The position numbers and the translations under genes are program-made. Shown here piece by piece: positions 26,001-35,455 of a stretch of DNA of 64,000 bases. Origin of the DNA: Eriocheir sinensis (lineage: Eukaryota > Arthropoda > Malacostraca > Decapoda > Varunidae); the NCBI RefSeq assembly GCF_024679095.1, contig NC_066517.1:19361893-19425892 (forward strand). Reading direction: 5' to 3'. Numbering within the stretch: the first letter of the stretch is position 1; each line of letters begins with the position of its first letter. The notes under the pieces are model-generated. The model was not told the DNA's origin. It ran no database searches and saw nothing but the letters and a program-made list of their open reading frames with translations.

Positions 26001-29000
26001 CCTCGAGGCTGGAAGTTTCGTGGAGATTGCTGAGTCGGTGTTCACTGCCACTGTTGCTGGCACTTGTGTTGTCCAGTTCTGCACTGTCTAGAGATTCTGC
26101 TCCAAAAGACTGGCTCTTATGTGGCAGGCAATGCCTTGCCAGTGCAAAGGAGGGGCCAGCCTGCTGCTGCTGCTCCTGACGGGAGAGAACATCTGCCTGG
26201 TGACGGAAGGCATTCTCCTTCGTGGTGAACATGGCACCATATCTTAAGGGGCGGCCCTCCTTCGCTTCTCCCCTCTCTGGAGGGCATGGGGCTGCATCCC
26301 CATTAGAGTATACAGCTTTGCTGCCACAGGGCTGATCAAAGTCTGCTACTGGAGTTGTCTCTGAGTAAGAAGACCTTTGGGAACTGTGGGGAGAGGTTTC
26401 CTTCCGATCTCGCAATCTGTCCTGCAAGGACTCCCCACTCACCTGCATGGGGGATGTCTGGAGCTCCTTTATCATACATACATTAAACACTGGTGATTCC
26501 TGGGTGGACACCGGGGCACCTGGAGAGTTGTCATCCTGGGAAGACGAACGCTTGGTGACTGCTGCTGACCCTTTGTTGGGGATCTTGCCATTTTGGGTTT
26601 GAACGGCATGATTGTCTAGGTTGTCCTCCACACTGTTACAGTTTCTGATACGGCTGCCTCTTGACCCTTCCTTAGGACCACGCTGGGCCACTCCTGAGAC
26701 TGGGTGATTGGTAACATTCATCGTATGCGTCGGCAACTCCGACTGTTGGGCAGAGACTCGCTGACTAGACTTGGGTCTCACAGATCCAGAGGTGGGGGAG
26801 TTCCCCCTCAGTGCTGGAGCTGTGGGTGTGACAAGAGAGTCTGTGTGTGATGGGGTGCCAGAGTGGAGGCAGCGGTGAGGTGGGGCTTCATGGCCAGGGG
26901 GGTGGTGGCCCACCTCCCGTAGGTTCCCCTTTTTTTGACTCAGGTGCCCAAGACGAAGCTGCTCCAAGATGAGCCTTTGGACGCGCTGTTCCTCCTCGAA
27001 GCTCAACTTTTCAATCCTAATCTGACTGCGGTGCAGGAGTGCCCGCTGCTGAAGCACCAGAAGGATGCCCTCTAGCTTCCGACGTAAGGCTGCCCCCAAG
27101 GCACGGCTGCTCTCCTCACTGTAAAGACTCCTGTGGGGAAGATTAACCAGTTAGTCTAGAAAAGTGATGCAAATTTTAACAGTGCAGGACAATCACAGTA
27201 TCCCCTTTTATTGCCCAATTCCCCAAACTGGTATTCATTTTCCTTTGGTTTCATGCAAACATTTTTCAAACCACAATAGGCAAAGTGAAAGTACTGATTC
27301 AATAAGCAGAACAATGTTAGTTCATAATGTAATAGTGAGCAAAGATACTTTCAAGCAACAGACACAGCTGCAGTTGTCAGTTAGTATGTTAGTCAAGCTG
27401 CAATGGTTCATTTGACACCAAGATGTGTGAGTTCCAATTGCCCCGAATTATGTGTGTTTGCATAACGCTCAGGGTCACCCCAGGCACAGGCAGCAGTGTG
27501 AGGAGGACAGTGCAAACATGAGTGAGGGAGGCATATGCAGTATGGCTTAGGCGACCAGTACTGGCTCACTGTTCAGAGTCATGCTCACTATTGTTCTGTC
27601 CGGATATTGGGCCACTCAGAAAGTTCCCGGAGGAGACGCTGATGGTTCAAGTTCGTCCATGGAGTGGTGGGCGTGAGCCCTGAACCACAGATAGAAAAAA
27701 AAAGACAATAGATTAAGGTATGGAAAAAAATGATGCCACAAACTAAGATATCAAGGTTTGTGTGTGTGAGCAGTTGAAGACACAAAGATGGAGTGCTCTA
27801 CAGACCCTTCTTAATGAGGGCACATGTCAAAGTCTGACAAAGTCCAATAATGTTACAATGTTCCTGTGACCACATCTTTGTTGATTTTTTAGCTATAGAA
27901 TTCTTTTATTTAGTATGGCAATTTTGGTTGTAGATTGTGATTTTTACAATAACTGGCCATTAAGAATAATATTGATGTTACTTATTTCTTTATTTATGTT
28001 TTATCTTTTGTATTTTCTGGCACAAAGTCATTTCTGATACATAAGAAGTAGAAAGTGATGAATTAAAAGCATAACAACCACTGAGCAATACAAAAGCATT
28101 CTGCCCGTCACCACAGAGGCCAAGGTGACAGGCCTACAGAAACAACAGCAATCATGCCAACTCCCCAGCTCTCCATCATTGCAATGTATATATTGTTTTA
28201 TTTGCCTGATCCCTGAGTCTGTTTCAGTCTACCTATATCTACAAGACTGTACTGTTAAAGTAAATAGGGAAGGCTTTAGAAATACATTTTTTATAATCAT
28301 AATATTGTGAAATTAGAAAATTCAAATTGGTTGCAGCTGCCTCTACCCCACAAAGAAAATGAGACTGCATGCCACGGGATGAAGGATGCCTAACCAAGAC
28401 CCCTGTTGGACACCCACCTTGCCCTGGGCCAATAGAGCTAGAGACCATGAAGCTGAGGTTGAAAGTATAATTTTTAAGAGACCATTCAACAATACTTTCA
28501 CTGCCAAAAAGGGGTTTAGTTCACTCACATTATAGAGGGAGGGTGAAAATAATGGTTTATAACAAACGTATAGCATGGCAGGTGGCTATAAACCCACTCT
28601 GGACGTGAGGATGAGGATGAGGAAATGAGGGAAGGAAGGAAAGGAAAAGGAGTTAAGGATGGGGAGATAAAGAAATAAAGTAAGGAAGGAAAGGTCAAGG
28701 GGGAAAGGAAGGATGGGTTGAGTATTTAGAAATATTTTGTGTGAGATAGTTTGTTTGACAGATGCTTTAGGAGCCATCCAATGAAACTGACAATCACAAA
28801 GGAAATGCAAATCACCCTGAACACTTGCTGTATGCATGATGAGGGATGCAGTTAATACATGCCAAGTTAATGCTTATGACAAGGATGGGAATGTTTGCAT
28901 ATACATATCAGTCTTGTGGTGAGGTGATGAATGTCACTGCCTACTAGATTTACATCCTATGAATGAAAAACAGCCTGTACATTGGCACCAGATAAATATA

Positions 29001-29116
29001 CACATTGGGACCGACTGCTGCTTCCTTACGTTATTTTGGCACCATCTTGACACCCAGAGAAAAGTTCAGGCCATCTGGCACTCATATTACAGATACACTT
29101 GCTACAGCAAAAAAAA

Positions 29117-29154
<38 letters not shown>

Positions 29155-30753
29155 TAGTTTGGTGATTTTGTCCATTCTCCTAAGAAATCAAAGACGCTAT
29201 TCAAATCCTAAACCAATATGTCAATACACTGTATATGCTGCAAAAAGTCATTCCTCCTACAGTGATGTCAGAGGTGAGGCCAAACTGTCCTAACATATTT
29301 CACAGCATTGGCTGAAGCCCATTATCAGTACCTCTGAAAATCGACTTCAGCATCCCTGGAAGTCAAAAAATGGTGATCAAGAGCCTGGCTGGATTACACA
29401 AACACTTACACTAGAGGAAAAGAAAAGAGGTGGAGATGAAGAGACAGAGAGCACTTGCCGTGTAAACTTCTGAAGATCCTTGTATTCAACATCCGGAAGC
29501 TGAATGCAGACGAGATCTCGTGCTGGCTTGCGTCCACAGTTTTGGTACTTTGCAATCTCCTGCAGCAGACGCCATACAGCAGGGACCCTCGCAGCGAAGA
29601 ACAGCTGGTGGCAGTAAACGTTGCCTCGCGATGCCTCAAGTTTCAGGTCCACAAACAGTGACTTTTCATACAGGCTGGAGGTGGCAGACCAAGAAACAGG
29701 CAATTAGGGTGTGCTCCCCAATTCATATGCACCAATCTAATTAGTACTCATATCAGGAAGAAAGTTACTGTGGAAAACTGAACTCGAGTGTGAAAATGAA
29801 ATAATCTTAAAATAGTTTAAATGCCCAAACCATTTTTATTTTAGCAATAATATTAGTTTTACATTTTATCTCAATTTTTCAGGGTAACTTTTTTTCCAGA
29901 TGACTAATTGGAAGTGCATACAAATTGGCAAGTATACCCAAGCTGACTCCTTAACCATCCTGTTTTATTCCTATTTTGAGAACCCAGGAAAATCTAGATA
30001 ATGAGACCATGCATAGTTAAGGAGTAGTTAGTATCATGTTACGGTGGCCAGGACTTACATCTCAGAACAACACAATCTTCTTGCATGAGAGGAAAGTAAG
30101 AATCCTAAATAAGAATATGATTTGAAAAACTTTTACTATGATCAAGTCTTCCCTTTACTGGAATGAGATACAGGAATGTGTACAATTACTATGAGCATTA
30201 GTCCCAGCTCCCATTAATATCAGTATCAAATATATGTAAAGATCAGTAAAATGGTTGATAACATATAGACGAAGCTTCATTTGCAAACCTTACATGCTCC
30301 AGGATCACATTACTAAGCCTAGAGAGCAAAAAATAAGCTGAGCCCTCTTTTCTTTCTCTACAGACAAAAAGACTAATTGCTATGTAAAGAAACTACAACA
30401 TCTACACAAATAAAAGACACGTTCGGCATTACATCATAAAACACAGGTAGCCTTGACTATACACCTCACTTTTATTTCCTGTTGTTAGTACCACAGACTG
30501 CAACAAACAAGCATCTCCAGGAAAACAATCTCAACTCAAGGAGCCAGAACAGATATTCCTGGGGACACCTCTTTGGGCACAGTCTACAGGGAACCAGAAT
30601 AGAGAAAAGGGAGCTGCAGAGGAGGACTTGCTGCAACACTGAGAAAAAATCTAGGTGAAAAAAGTTGAAAATTATACAAACCCAAATACATCAGACACCA
30701 GCTGCTCTGTGACTGTTTTTTGAAGTTCCAACTTCTCGCGCTCATACCTCAGC
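16203..30753 (-). CDS. BTBD8: BTB/POZ domain-containing protein 8 (BTBD8) orthologue, 15 exons, 5' end missing
   Basis: Exons in gene order: 30753-30682, 29674-29459, 27130-23640, 23359-23262, 22793-22675, 22338-22161, 21824-21633, 21309-21146, 21027-20862, 20475-20278, 20037-19735, 19618-19364, 17783-17679 and 16964-16203 (TAA 16205-16203), preceded by at least one unseen exon that supplies the start codon. The visible coding sequence is about 6,319 nt, or 2,105 residues, and every junction keeps frame. The order BTB1, linker, BTB2, BACK-like helices, basic tail is that of vertebrate BTBD8, and short blocks such as LGEDLL, YFAAMLSG and WVAKHF agree with it. In vertebrates the long neuronal form binds AP-2 and acts in clathrin-mediated synaptic-vesicle recycling. 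Unlike vertebrate BTBD8, whose inter-BTB linker is short, this gene has about 1,160 residues between the BTB domains. The intron after exon 29674-29459 is GC-AG. The orthology is confident; the exon count at the 5' end and use of every tail exon are not. Confidence 0.85.
16620..16905 (-). repeat. BTBD8: Coding minisatellite in the last BTBD8 exon
   Basis: DNA repeats of TGAGGTTGTTGGTGCTGCC and CTCCTCCTCCTCC (plus-strand view) encode eight TNNLS(R/K)-type peptides split by Gly runs and SASSTT spacers. One block of about 24 residues is present twice. Copy number is likely to vary between individuals. Confidence 0.8.
17870..18112. mobile_element. Fold-back MITE, copy in BTBD8 intron
   Basis: The left arm GGGTATATCC ... 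ATGTATGCACCCTTCC ... ACTCATATCAGG is the imperfect complement of the right arm TTTTCCAGGGTAATG ... GGAGTGGTGCATGCAAAC ... GGCTACACCC. The interior is AT-rich with AATAAAGTTAGATTTT. It has the same layout as the copy at 29,709-29,942. Located in the intron between exons 19618-19364 and 17783-17679. Confidence 0.55.
20278..21824 (-). CDS. BTBD8: BTBD8 exons encoding the BACK-like helical region
   Basis: Four exons: 21824-21633 (192 nt, YCLDELYHRCLRWVAKHF, then LPPEVQDRCLKQLLDDM), 21309-21146 (164 nt, PMVRWAQPVFDSAAQLLES), 21027-20862 (166 nt, HDSGWSIESLQDTMRVACE) and 20475-20278 (198 nt, TYLTFLETLLNQVEKFMVHN, VAVCRKWPLL, SIQRRIKDAALVV). The helices after BTB2 and the R-W-V-x-K-H-F block match the region after BTB2 in vertebrate BTBD8. 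All donors are GT. The last one (AGG|GTACTT) is weak in consensus but fixed by frame. Confidence 0.88.
21395..21485 (+). mobile_element. Degenerate tRNA-like segment in BTBD8 intron
   Basis: CTGAGGCAGTGACTAAGTGG and, 40 bp on, GAGTTCAGGTCCTGCC resemble RNA polymerase III A and B boxes at tRNA spacing, so an old tRNA-derived SINE is possible. The B box is imperfect. Confidence 0.3.
22161..23359 (-). CDS. BTBD8: BTBD8 exons encoding BTB domain 2
   Basis: Three exons: 23359-23262 (98 nt, LGEDLLRMFLNEVNTDVTIQ), 22793-22675 (119 nt, IGEKRIRAHKCILASR then YFAAMLSGHWVES) and 22338-22161 (178 nt, FSAEAVQVALKHIYSGT, ADMLALDGLKDVI, HYFHK). Together they form a canonical BTB fold: the H-K-x-x-L-A-x-R core, the Y-F-x-A-M hallmark and the I-Y-x-G turn. 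Phases are 1-0, 0-2 and 2-0. This is the best-conserved part of the gene and the main basis for the BTBD8 call. Confidence 0.92.
23640..27130 (-). CDS. BTBD8: BTBD8 giant exon: end of BTB1, coiled coil and long disordered linker
   Basis: A single 3,491-nt open exon (acceptor CAG|G at 27132-27130, donor ACA|GTGAGT after 23640). The first residues, SLYSEESSRALGAALRRK, finish BTB1. A helical Leu/Gln/Arg/Glu-rich stretch of about 50 residues follows, ending near LGHLSQKKGN. The rest is rich in Ser, Pro, Glu and Lys and looks disordered, with phospho-type SP sites. Near the C-terminal third four related short motifs appear in order: VFGYIG, FPMFIDF, VYMYIEAD and FFMFIEAE, each followed by acidic or Ser/Pro residues and, for the last two, by basic clusters KIRRKRR and KTKRRP. 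A Lys/Glu-rich charged segment (REENKEGREGKEGKEGKEKK) lies between the last two. The exon ends in a Ser-rich acidic stretch (VSSLLSSLDRSN) just before BTB2. Confidence 0.85.
28608..28728. repeat. Purine-rich segment duplicated at 30.87-30.98 kb
   Basis: GGAAATGAGGGAAGGAAGG, AAAAGGAGTTAAGGATGGGG, AGATAAAGAAATAAAGTAAG and AAGGTCAAGGGGGAAAGGAA occur here and again at 30,870-30,985 in the same orientation with only a few differences. Both copies are in or next to BTBD8 introns. A recent segmental or element-mediated duplication is likely. Confidence 0.8.
29105..29153. repeat. Poly(A) tract of about 40 bp
   Basis: A nearly pure A run interrupted by a single C near its start. Similar runs are at 32,864-32,890, 45,638-45,686 and 46,742-46,771. 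Confidence 0.9.
29459..29674 (-). CDS. BTBD8: BTBD8 exon carrying most of BTB domain 1
   Basis: The 216-nt exon encodes LYEKSLFVDLKLEA, then the BTB core with YCHQLFFAARVPAVWRLL and the later IQLPDVEYKDLQKF. The donor is ACACG|GCAAGT: only a GC donor leaves the phase that reads on into SLYSEES of the giant exon. The alternative GT three bases later (CAA|GTGCTC) runs into TGA in the next exon. BTB domains mediate dimerisation and cullin-3 or partner binding in many families; which applies here cannot be seen. Confidence 0.85.
29709..29942. mobile_element. Fold-back MITE, reference copy
   Basis: Imperfect terminal inverted repeats of about 65 bp: GGGTGTGCTCCCCAATTCAT ... TGCACCAATCTAATTAGTAC at the left, and ACTAATTGGAAGTGCATACA AATTGG ... 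GTATACCC at the right. The AT-rich interior is TTTATTTTAGCAATAATATT. Related partial copies occur near 16,990-17,085, 20,535-20,660 and 38,735-38,840. No clear target duplication was found. Confidence 0.55.
30682..30753 (-). CDS. BTBD8: BTBD8 exon upstream of BTB1
   Basis: A 72-nt exon between acceptor CTCTCAG|G and donor TTTGG|GTTTGT. It encodes 23 full codons containing LELQKTVTEQLVSDVF, the helix that precedes the first BTB fold and resembles the KATVSEQL stretch of vertebrate BTBD8. Its phase (1 nt carried in, 2 nt carried out) joins the next exon in frame. The same reading frame stays open upstream to 31,109, but that stretch is the complement of a purine-rich repeat and has no credible start, so a spliced 5' exon is preferred. 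Confidence 0.7.
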
Positions 30754-30759
30754 CTGAGA

Positions 30760-33290
30760 GACGAGGACCAGGGCAGCGGGTGACGTCTGGTACGCTGTCT
30801 TACCGCTGAGGAGGGGACGGAGGAGCCAAGGGAAGGAGAGGGAGAGGTGAGGAGAGAAGCAAAGAGGAGGATTTGAAGGAAATGAGGGAAGGAAGGAAAG
30901 CAAAAGGAGTTAAGGATGGGGAGATAAAGAAATAAAGTAAGGAAGGAAGGGTCAAGGGGGAAAGGAAGGATGGGTTGATGAAAGGGTGGAAGGGAAGAGC
31001 GAACGAGAGGAAAAAGGGAGAAAACAAGATAAAGAATTAGGGCAAGGGAGGGAAGGAAAGATGGGTTGAGGAAAAGGAGGAGAGGGGTGGAAAAATGTGT
31101 GAAAAACAAGATTAAATATCAGAGGAAGGGGAGAAAGGGAAAGGAGGAGACAAAGGAGGAGGAAAGGGAGGAATGGAAGGGAAGAAACAAGAGTGGCAAG
31201 GAAGTGGGAGAGGTGGGAGAACATTGAGCAGGGAAGAAAGATGGGGAAGAACAGGGAAAAATCAGTTGAATCAAAAACTGAGCGTGGAGTGGAGATGGAG
31301 GCTAGTTATCATGTCTAATGCAATTATACGGTACATCCATAATAGTAAGATATTCAGGGTTTATCTTTTGTACACACTTCACTTAATGGGAGGCCACTAG
31401 ATAATGAAAAAGATACTCCAGACATTCTGTTTTTGTTCCTGGAGCAAGGGTGGGTATTAGACATAAAAGAATAAAGAAATTCATACAATAGATTGTTATA
31501 TTCTAAACCTTAGATAAAAGGGATTTTTGACTAATGAAAGAAGTATGTTTATAATATTCTATTTTTGTTATTTGAGCAGAGAGGGTGGTTTTTAAACATT
31601 ATAAAAAATGTGGCATGGTATAAGGGGCCTCAAATGCATGATGCTAGGTTACTTGTACTCTATTTGGGGATGCCCAAGAAATGGGTCACTGAATAAGGGT
31701 GCAATCAGGAAAACCTGCTGCCCTGATGCCTGTGTGGGAATATACTAAGGCAAGCTTCTGAGGTTCACTACCTCGCTGATGCCTAAGGAGTTTAAGGGAT
31801 TGGAGGAATGAAGTGGGCATCCTAAACAGTGCCAAACATAGCATGAAACATGAAAATAACATAATAAGTAATAAATTCATGCAATACCAAGATAATGATA
31901 GCATGTTGGCAATAAGAACAGATTAATTTGATCTTAATTTACCGATCAAATGCAGCATAGAATATTAAAATCATATAAGATTTTTTTGTTGTGGAGTATC
32001 AGGATACAGGCTGTATTGTGGAGATAAGGACAAATGTACATGTTAAACAAATGGAGTTACTGTACAAGTGGGTCTAGGTATGTCAATAAGCAAATGGACT
32101 AACCATGGACATTGTCAATGTGAAAACAAATGTACTGAAATAAGCACTTTGAGGAAGAATCAAGCTTACATTGTCGGTCCATTGACAGCTTGGGCCATAA
32201 TCTTGATTAGCACAAGCATCACTTCTGTAAGGAAGAATTGGAGGGCTTAGGAACAGAGCCAAAGAGACCAATAATTCTCTTTGTACAAGCTCACAACACT
32301 AGCAGAAAAATGGACAAAAAAATTGCAGTTACAATGCAGGATGATCAAAATTCATAATCAACAAAGTGCAACAAATAAAGCAGTGGATGAGGCCCTGAGG
32401 AAACAGATGAATCTTAGGCCACTCTAGATATTGGGACTGCACTGTTCTGAACAATTCCTGACTCATGACTACTAACCCACTTCCAGTAAACAGGGAAAAA
32501 TCTCTTCTACTATTTAAAGGGGAGAGGTTACTTTTTCAGTGGGGCCAGGTTTATTTTTGTCAGGTTACGGTACTACTTCTTATTTATTTCGGTTAGTTTA
32601 GAGTTTAGACAGTCTGGGGTTGTTATTTCTAACACAGTCCTACTAAGTAGAACTGCATAGTACTGATTCTTGTTTCAACAAGATCACCAAACAGAAAGAA
32701 ATATGAATCACAACTACTAAACTACAAAGTTAAGGACACAAACATTTAAAACAAAATCTAACATTCTTTATAATTATGTTGGGGAAAGCACCTCTAAAAA
32801 AGCCATGACATATTAATTAAACATATTTCTCTTACTTTAGCTTGGAAATGACAAAATGCATGTGAAAAAAAAAAAAAAAAAAAAAAAAAAACATAGCAAA
32901 CCGCAAATTACACATAGACTGTATACTGAGTCAAGGTAGTACTAAAGGTTGTCAGAGTGAGTATGCATTTCAGGCTAGTAAGAAAGATTATATGGACAGT
33001 AAATGATTGATTGGATACACAATGAATTAACATTAAAAATATAATCAGAGGAAAAGCCTAATTTGTACATTGGTACATTGGCGAGAAAGATGATGTGGAA
33101 AGCAAATGACCCTTCAGTAACCTTTGATGGGCGGCAAATCAAACGATGAACACCTACACCACATCATCGTGCTGCTCTGCCTTCTAACCAAACAACCCAA
33201 ACTGAATAATGTAACATGATCTAAAATTTAGATTCATAGCAATGTTTTGCTGTCCACTCACACTTGCTTTTTGCTCTTTAAATCTTTTAG
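30760..33290. other. Spacer 5' of the first visible BTBD8 exon
   Basis: 30,810-31,250 is a GGAAGG/GAGG purine tract that includes the duplicated segment. The rest is AT-rich with a poly(A) run near 32,870. No exon recognised; the BTBD8 start-codon exon should lie here or farther upstream. Confidence 0.4.
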
Positions 33291-33339
33291 TACTCTTTTT
33301 TTATTTTATTTTTATTTTTTTTATTTTTTTTAGATGGAC

Positions 33340-34320
33340 TATCGAGCTGCAAGGATTGGCTGTCATCTTTACCTTGCAATTTACTATTTAGTCTTTCTAA
33401 TAGTTCAAGTGGACTGTCAGGCCTACAATAATCGGCTGTCCTCTTTAATCTTACTACTTATGAACTTTTAAGGGGGTACGCGACACCTGGGGGGGTGTTT
33501 TCGTCAAAATATAGCATTTTGCAAAACTGGGTTAAAAACATCCTTATACCATCTATAAATAATCCCCGAGCAATGTTTTCCTCGCAGCGCAAATTTTACA
33601 TGTCTGGCGCGGGTTCAAATGGACCGAATTAAAGGTCCTTATATTTTTTAATTGATCATATCTCCGTTCGATAAATTTTGTCTTTTTTAATCGTAGAAAA
33701 TCTAAAATCAATCAGATTTAAGTGAAAAGTTCAGGGAATGTTAATTGTACAAGTAGCTAGGGACCTATGACTAGATATTGTTGATAAGGTAAAGTAAATA
33801 GGAGTATTAAGAGGAAAAAGTGACAAAAAACACAATTTTACGCGATGTTCGACGTACTTAATAGAAAGAAATACCATTATGCCTTTCTATATGGGAAACT
33901 TTCAGAATATTTTCCATAGGGCTCTAGGCATACCTAAAGACTATTCACAGCCAAAAAATGAAAGTGCTTGGTTATGTATTAATGGTGCTGAGTAATTTTA
34001 AGTGTTGCTACATGTATACACACATGTATACGTATAAGTATCCATATAAGTATACATACATTTTTCTGGCTCGTACAAAATGTAGGCAACATAGATGCCT
34101 ACTTACCTGCATAGTTTCATCGCAATACCCCAGATAGTTTAGTTAGATGACCTCAGGTGTCGCGTACCCCCTTAATACTTCAAGTGCATTGTAATGCTTG
34201 CAATAGCTACCTGTCCTCTTGACTTTATCATTTACTCTCTGAACTTTCGAATACTTCAAGGGAACTGTCAGGCTTACAGTATCTAAATGTCATTTTCACC
34301 ACGTCATTCACACTTTTTAT
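33340..34320. repeat. Degenerate tandem repeat of about 75 bp, split by a MITE
   Basis: TTCAAGTGGACTGTCAGGCC and TTCAAGGGAACTGTCAGGCT head related units before (33,340-33,467) and after (34,176-34,320) the TTAA element, so the element inserted into an existing array. Confidence 0.5.
33472..34171. mobile_element. 700-bp TTAA-flanked TIR element (piggyBac-like MITE)
   Basis: Terminal inverted repeats GGGGGTACGCGACACCTG match perfectly over 18 bp (21 with one mismatch) and TTAA stands at both edges (33,468-33,471 and 34,172-34,175). No transposase ORF, so it is non-autonomous. TTAA duplication is the signature of the piggyBac superfamily; assignment rests on that alone. Confidence 0.75.
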
Positions 34321-34404
34321 AAAGGCAGTCACAGTTCCTATAAAGCAATTCCTTCCCCCTTTAGAGCTGCCAGAGGGGATGGTGAGGCACCAGGGCATGG
34401 GGGA

Positions 34405-34669
34405 AAGTTGGAAAGTTTCGTTTAGTTGGCACAACATCTGTGGTCATATGCCAGAAAGAGACAGAAGGGGAAGGAATTATAGGAGAAGGGAACAGATCCC
34501 AGGAGACGGGACACAACCCCCGATTAATACCTGGTACCCATTCACTGTTGGATGGACAGGGGCATAAGGTATCGGAAAAGCCACCCAAATTTTTCCACTC
34601 CACCCGGGAATCGAACCCGGGCTCTCTCGGTTGTGAGCTGAGTGTGCTAACCACTGCACCACGAAGCCC
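34405..34669 (-). mobile_element. tRNA-derived SINE with perfect target-site duplication
   Basis: The minus strand starts GGGGCTTCGTGGTGCAGTGG (A box) and has GGTTCGATTCC (perfect B box) at tRNA spacing, followed by a 190-bp unrelated body ending near ACGAAACTTTCCAACTT. CCAGGGCATGGGGGA (15 bp) occurs on both sides, at 34,390-34,404 and 34,670-34,684. The host sequence is the local tandem repeat. The head is a tRNA relic, not a functional tRNA gene, because the body runs on without a terminator. Confidence 0.85.
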
Positions 34670-34684
34670 CCAGGGCATGGGGGA

Positions 34685-35455
34685 CTCTTCATAAAGCCAT
34701 TCACACTCTTTATAAAGCTGCCAGAGGATGGAGAGAGGCTAGAGCATGGGGGAGACTCTTTAAAAAGCAATTCATACTCTTTATAAAGCAGTCAGAGGAT
34801 GGAGAGAGGCTTGGGGATAGGAGACTTTATAAAGCCTTTCACACACCTTTTCACACGCCTTTCACACACCTCCAGAGGATGGGTGGAGGCTAGAGCATAA
34901 GGAAGACTTTATAATGTCATTCACAATCTTTATAAAGCTGCCATGGGAAGGAGAGTGTCTAGTGCATGGGGAGACACTTTTATAAAGCTGCCAGAGGATG
35001 GAAAGAGGTTAGGGAATGGGGGAACCACTTTATAAAGCCATTCATACTCTTTATAAAGTTGCCACAGGATGGAGAGAGGTTAGGGAATGTGGGAGACACT
35101 TTATAAAGCCATTCACACTCTTTATAAAGCTGCCCCAGGATGGAGAGAGGTTAGGGAATGGGGGAGACACTTTATAAAGCCATTCACACTCTCTATACAG
35201 CTGCCACAGGATGGAGAAAAGCTAGAGCATAGGGGACTCTTATAAAGCTGCCAGAGGATGGAAAGAGGCTGGGGCATGGGAGAGACTTTTCATAAAGCCA
35301 TTCACACTTTATAAGCCATCCATGCTCTTTAAAAAAGCCATTGGCACTCCTTAAAAAGCTTTCAGAGTTTGGAAAGAGGCTGGGGCATGGGAGAGACTCT
35401 TCAAGAACCTATTCACTCTTTACAAAGCTGCCAGGGAAGGAGGGAGGGAGGCAGG
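34685..35455. repeat. Degenerate tandem array rich in TTTATAAAGC
   Basis: Units of roughly 75-90 bp with TTTATAAAGCCATTCACACT, CTTTATAAAGCTGCCAGAGG and ATGGAGAGAGGCTAGAGCAT. About nine diverged units. Confidence 0.8.

Noticed and set aside
27600..27690. Candidate BTBD8 exon (TPTTPWTNLNHQRLLREL)
   Set aside because: Has acceptor- and donor-like sites, but its phase fits neither the preceding GC donor nor the giant exon; the direct junction 29,459 to 27,130 completes BTB1.
30754..31109. In-frame upstream extension of the first BTBD8 exon
   Set aside because: It is the complement of a purine-rich repeat that is duplicated at 28.6 kb, giving a hydrophobic Pro/Ser/Leu stretch unlike any BTBD8 N-terminus.
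34595..34669. tRNA gene
   Set aside because: The A and B boxes belong to a SINE with target duplications and a long non-tRNA body, so not an independent tRNA. The same applies to 50,960-51,060 and 51,330-51,420.
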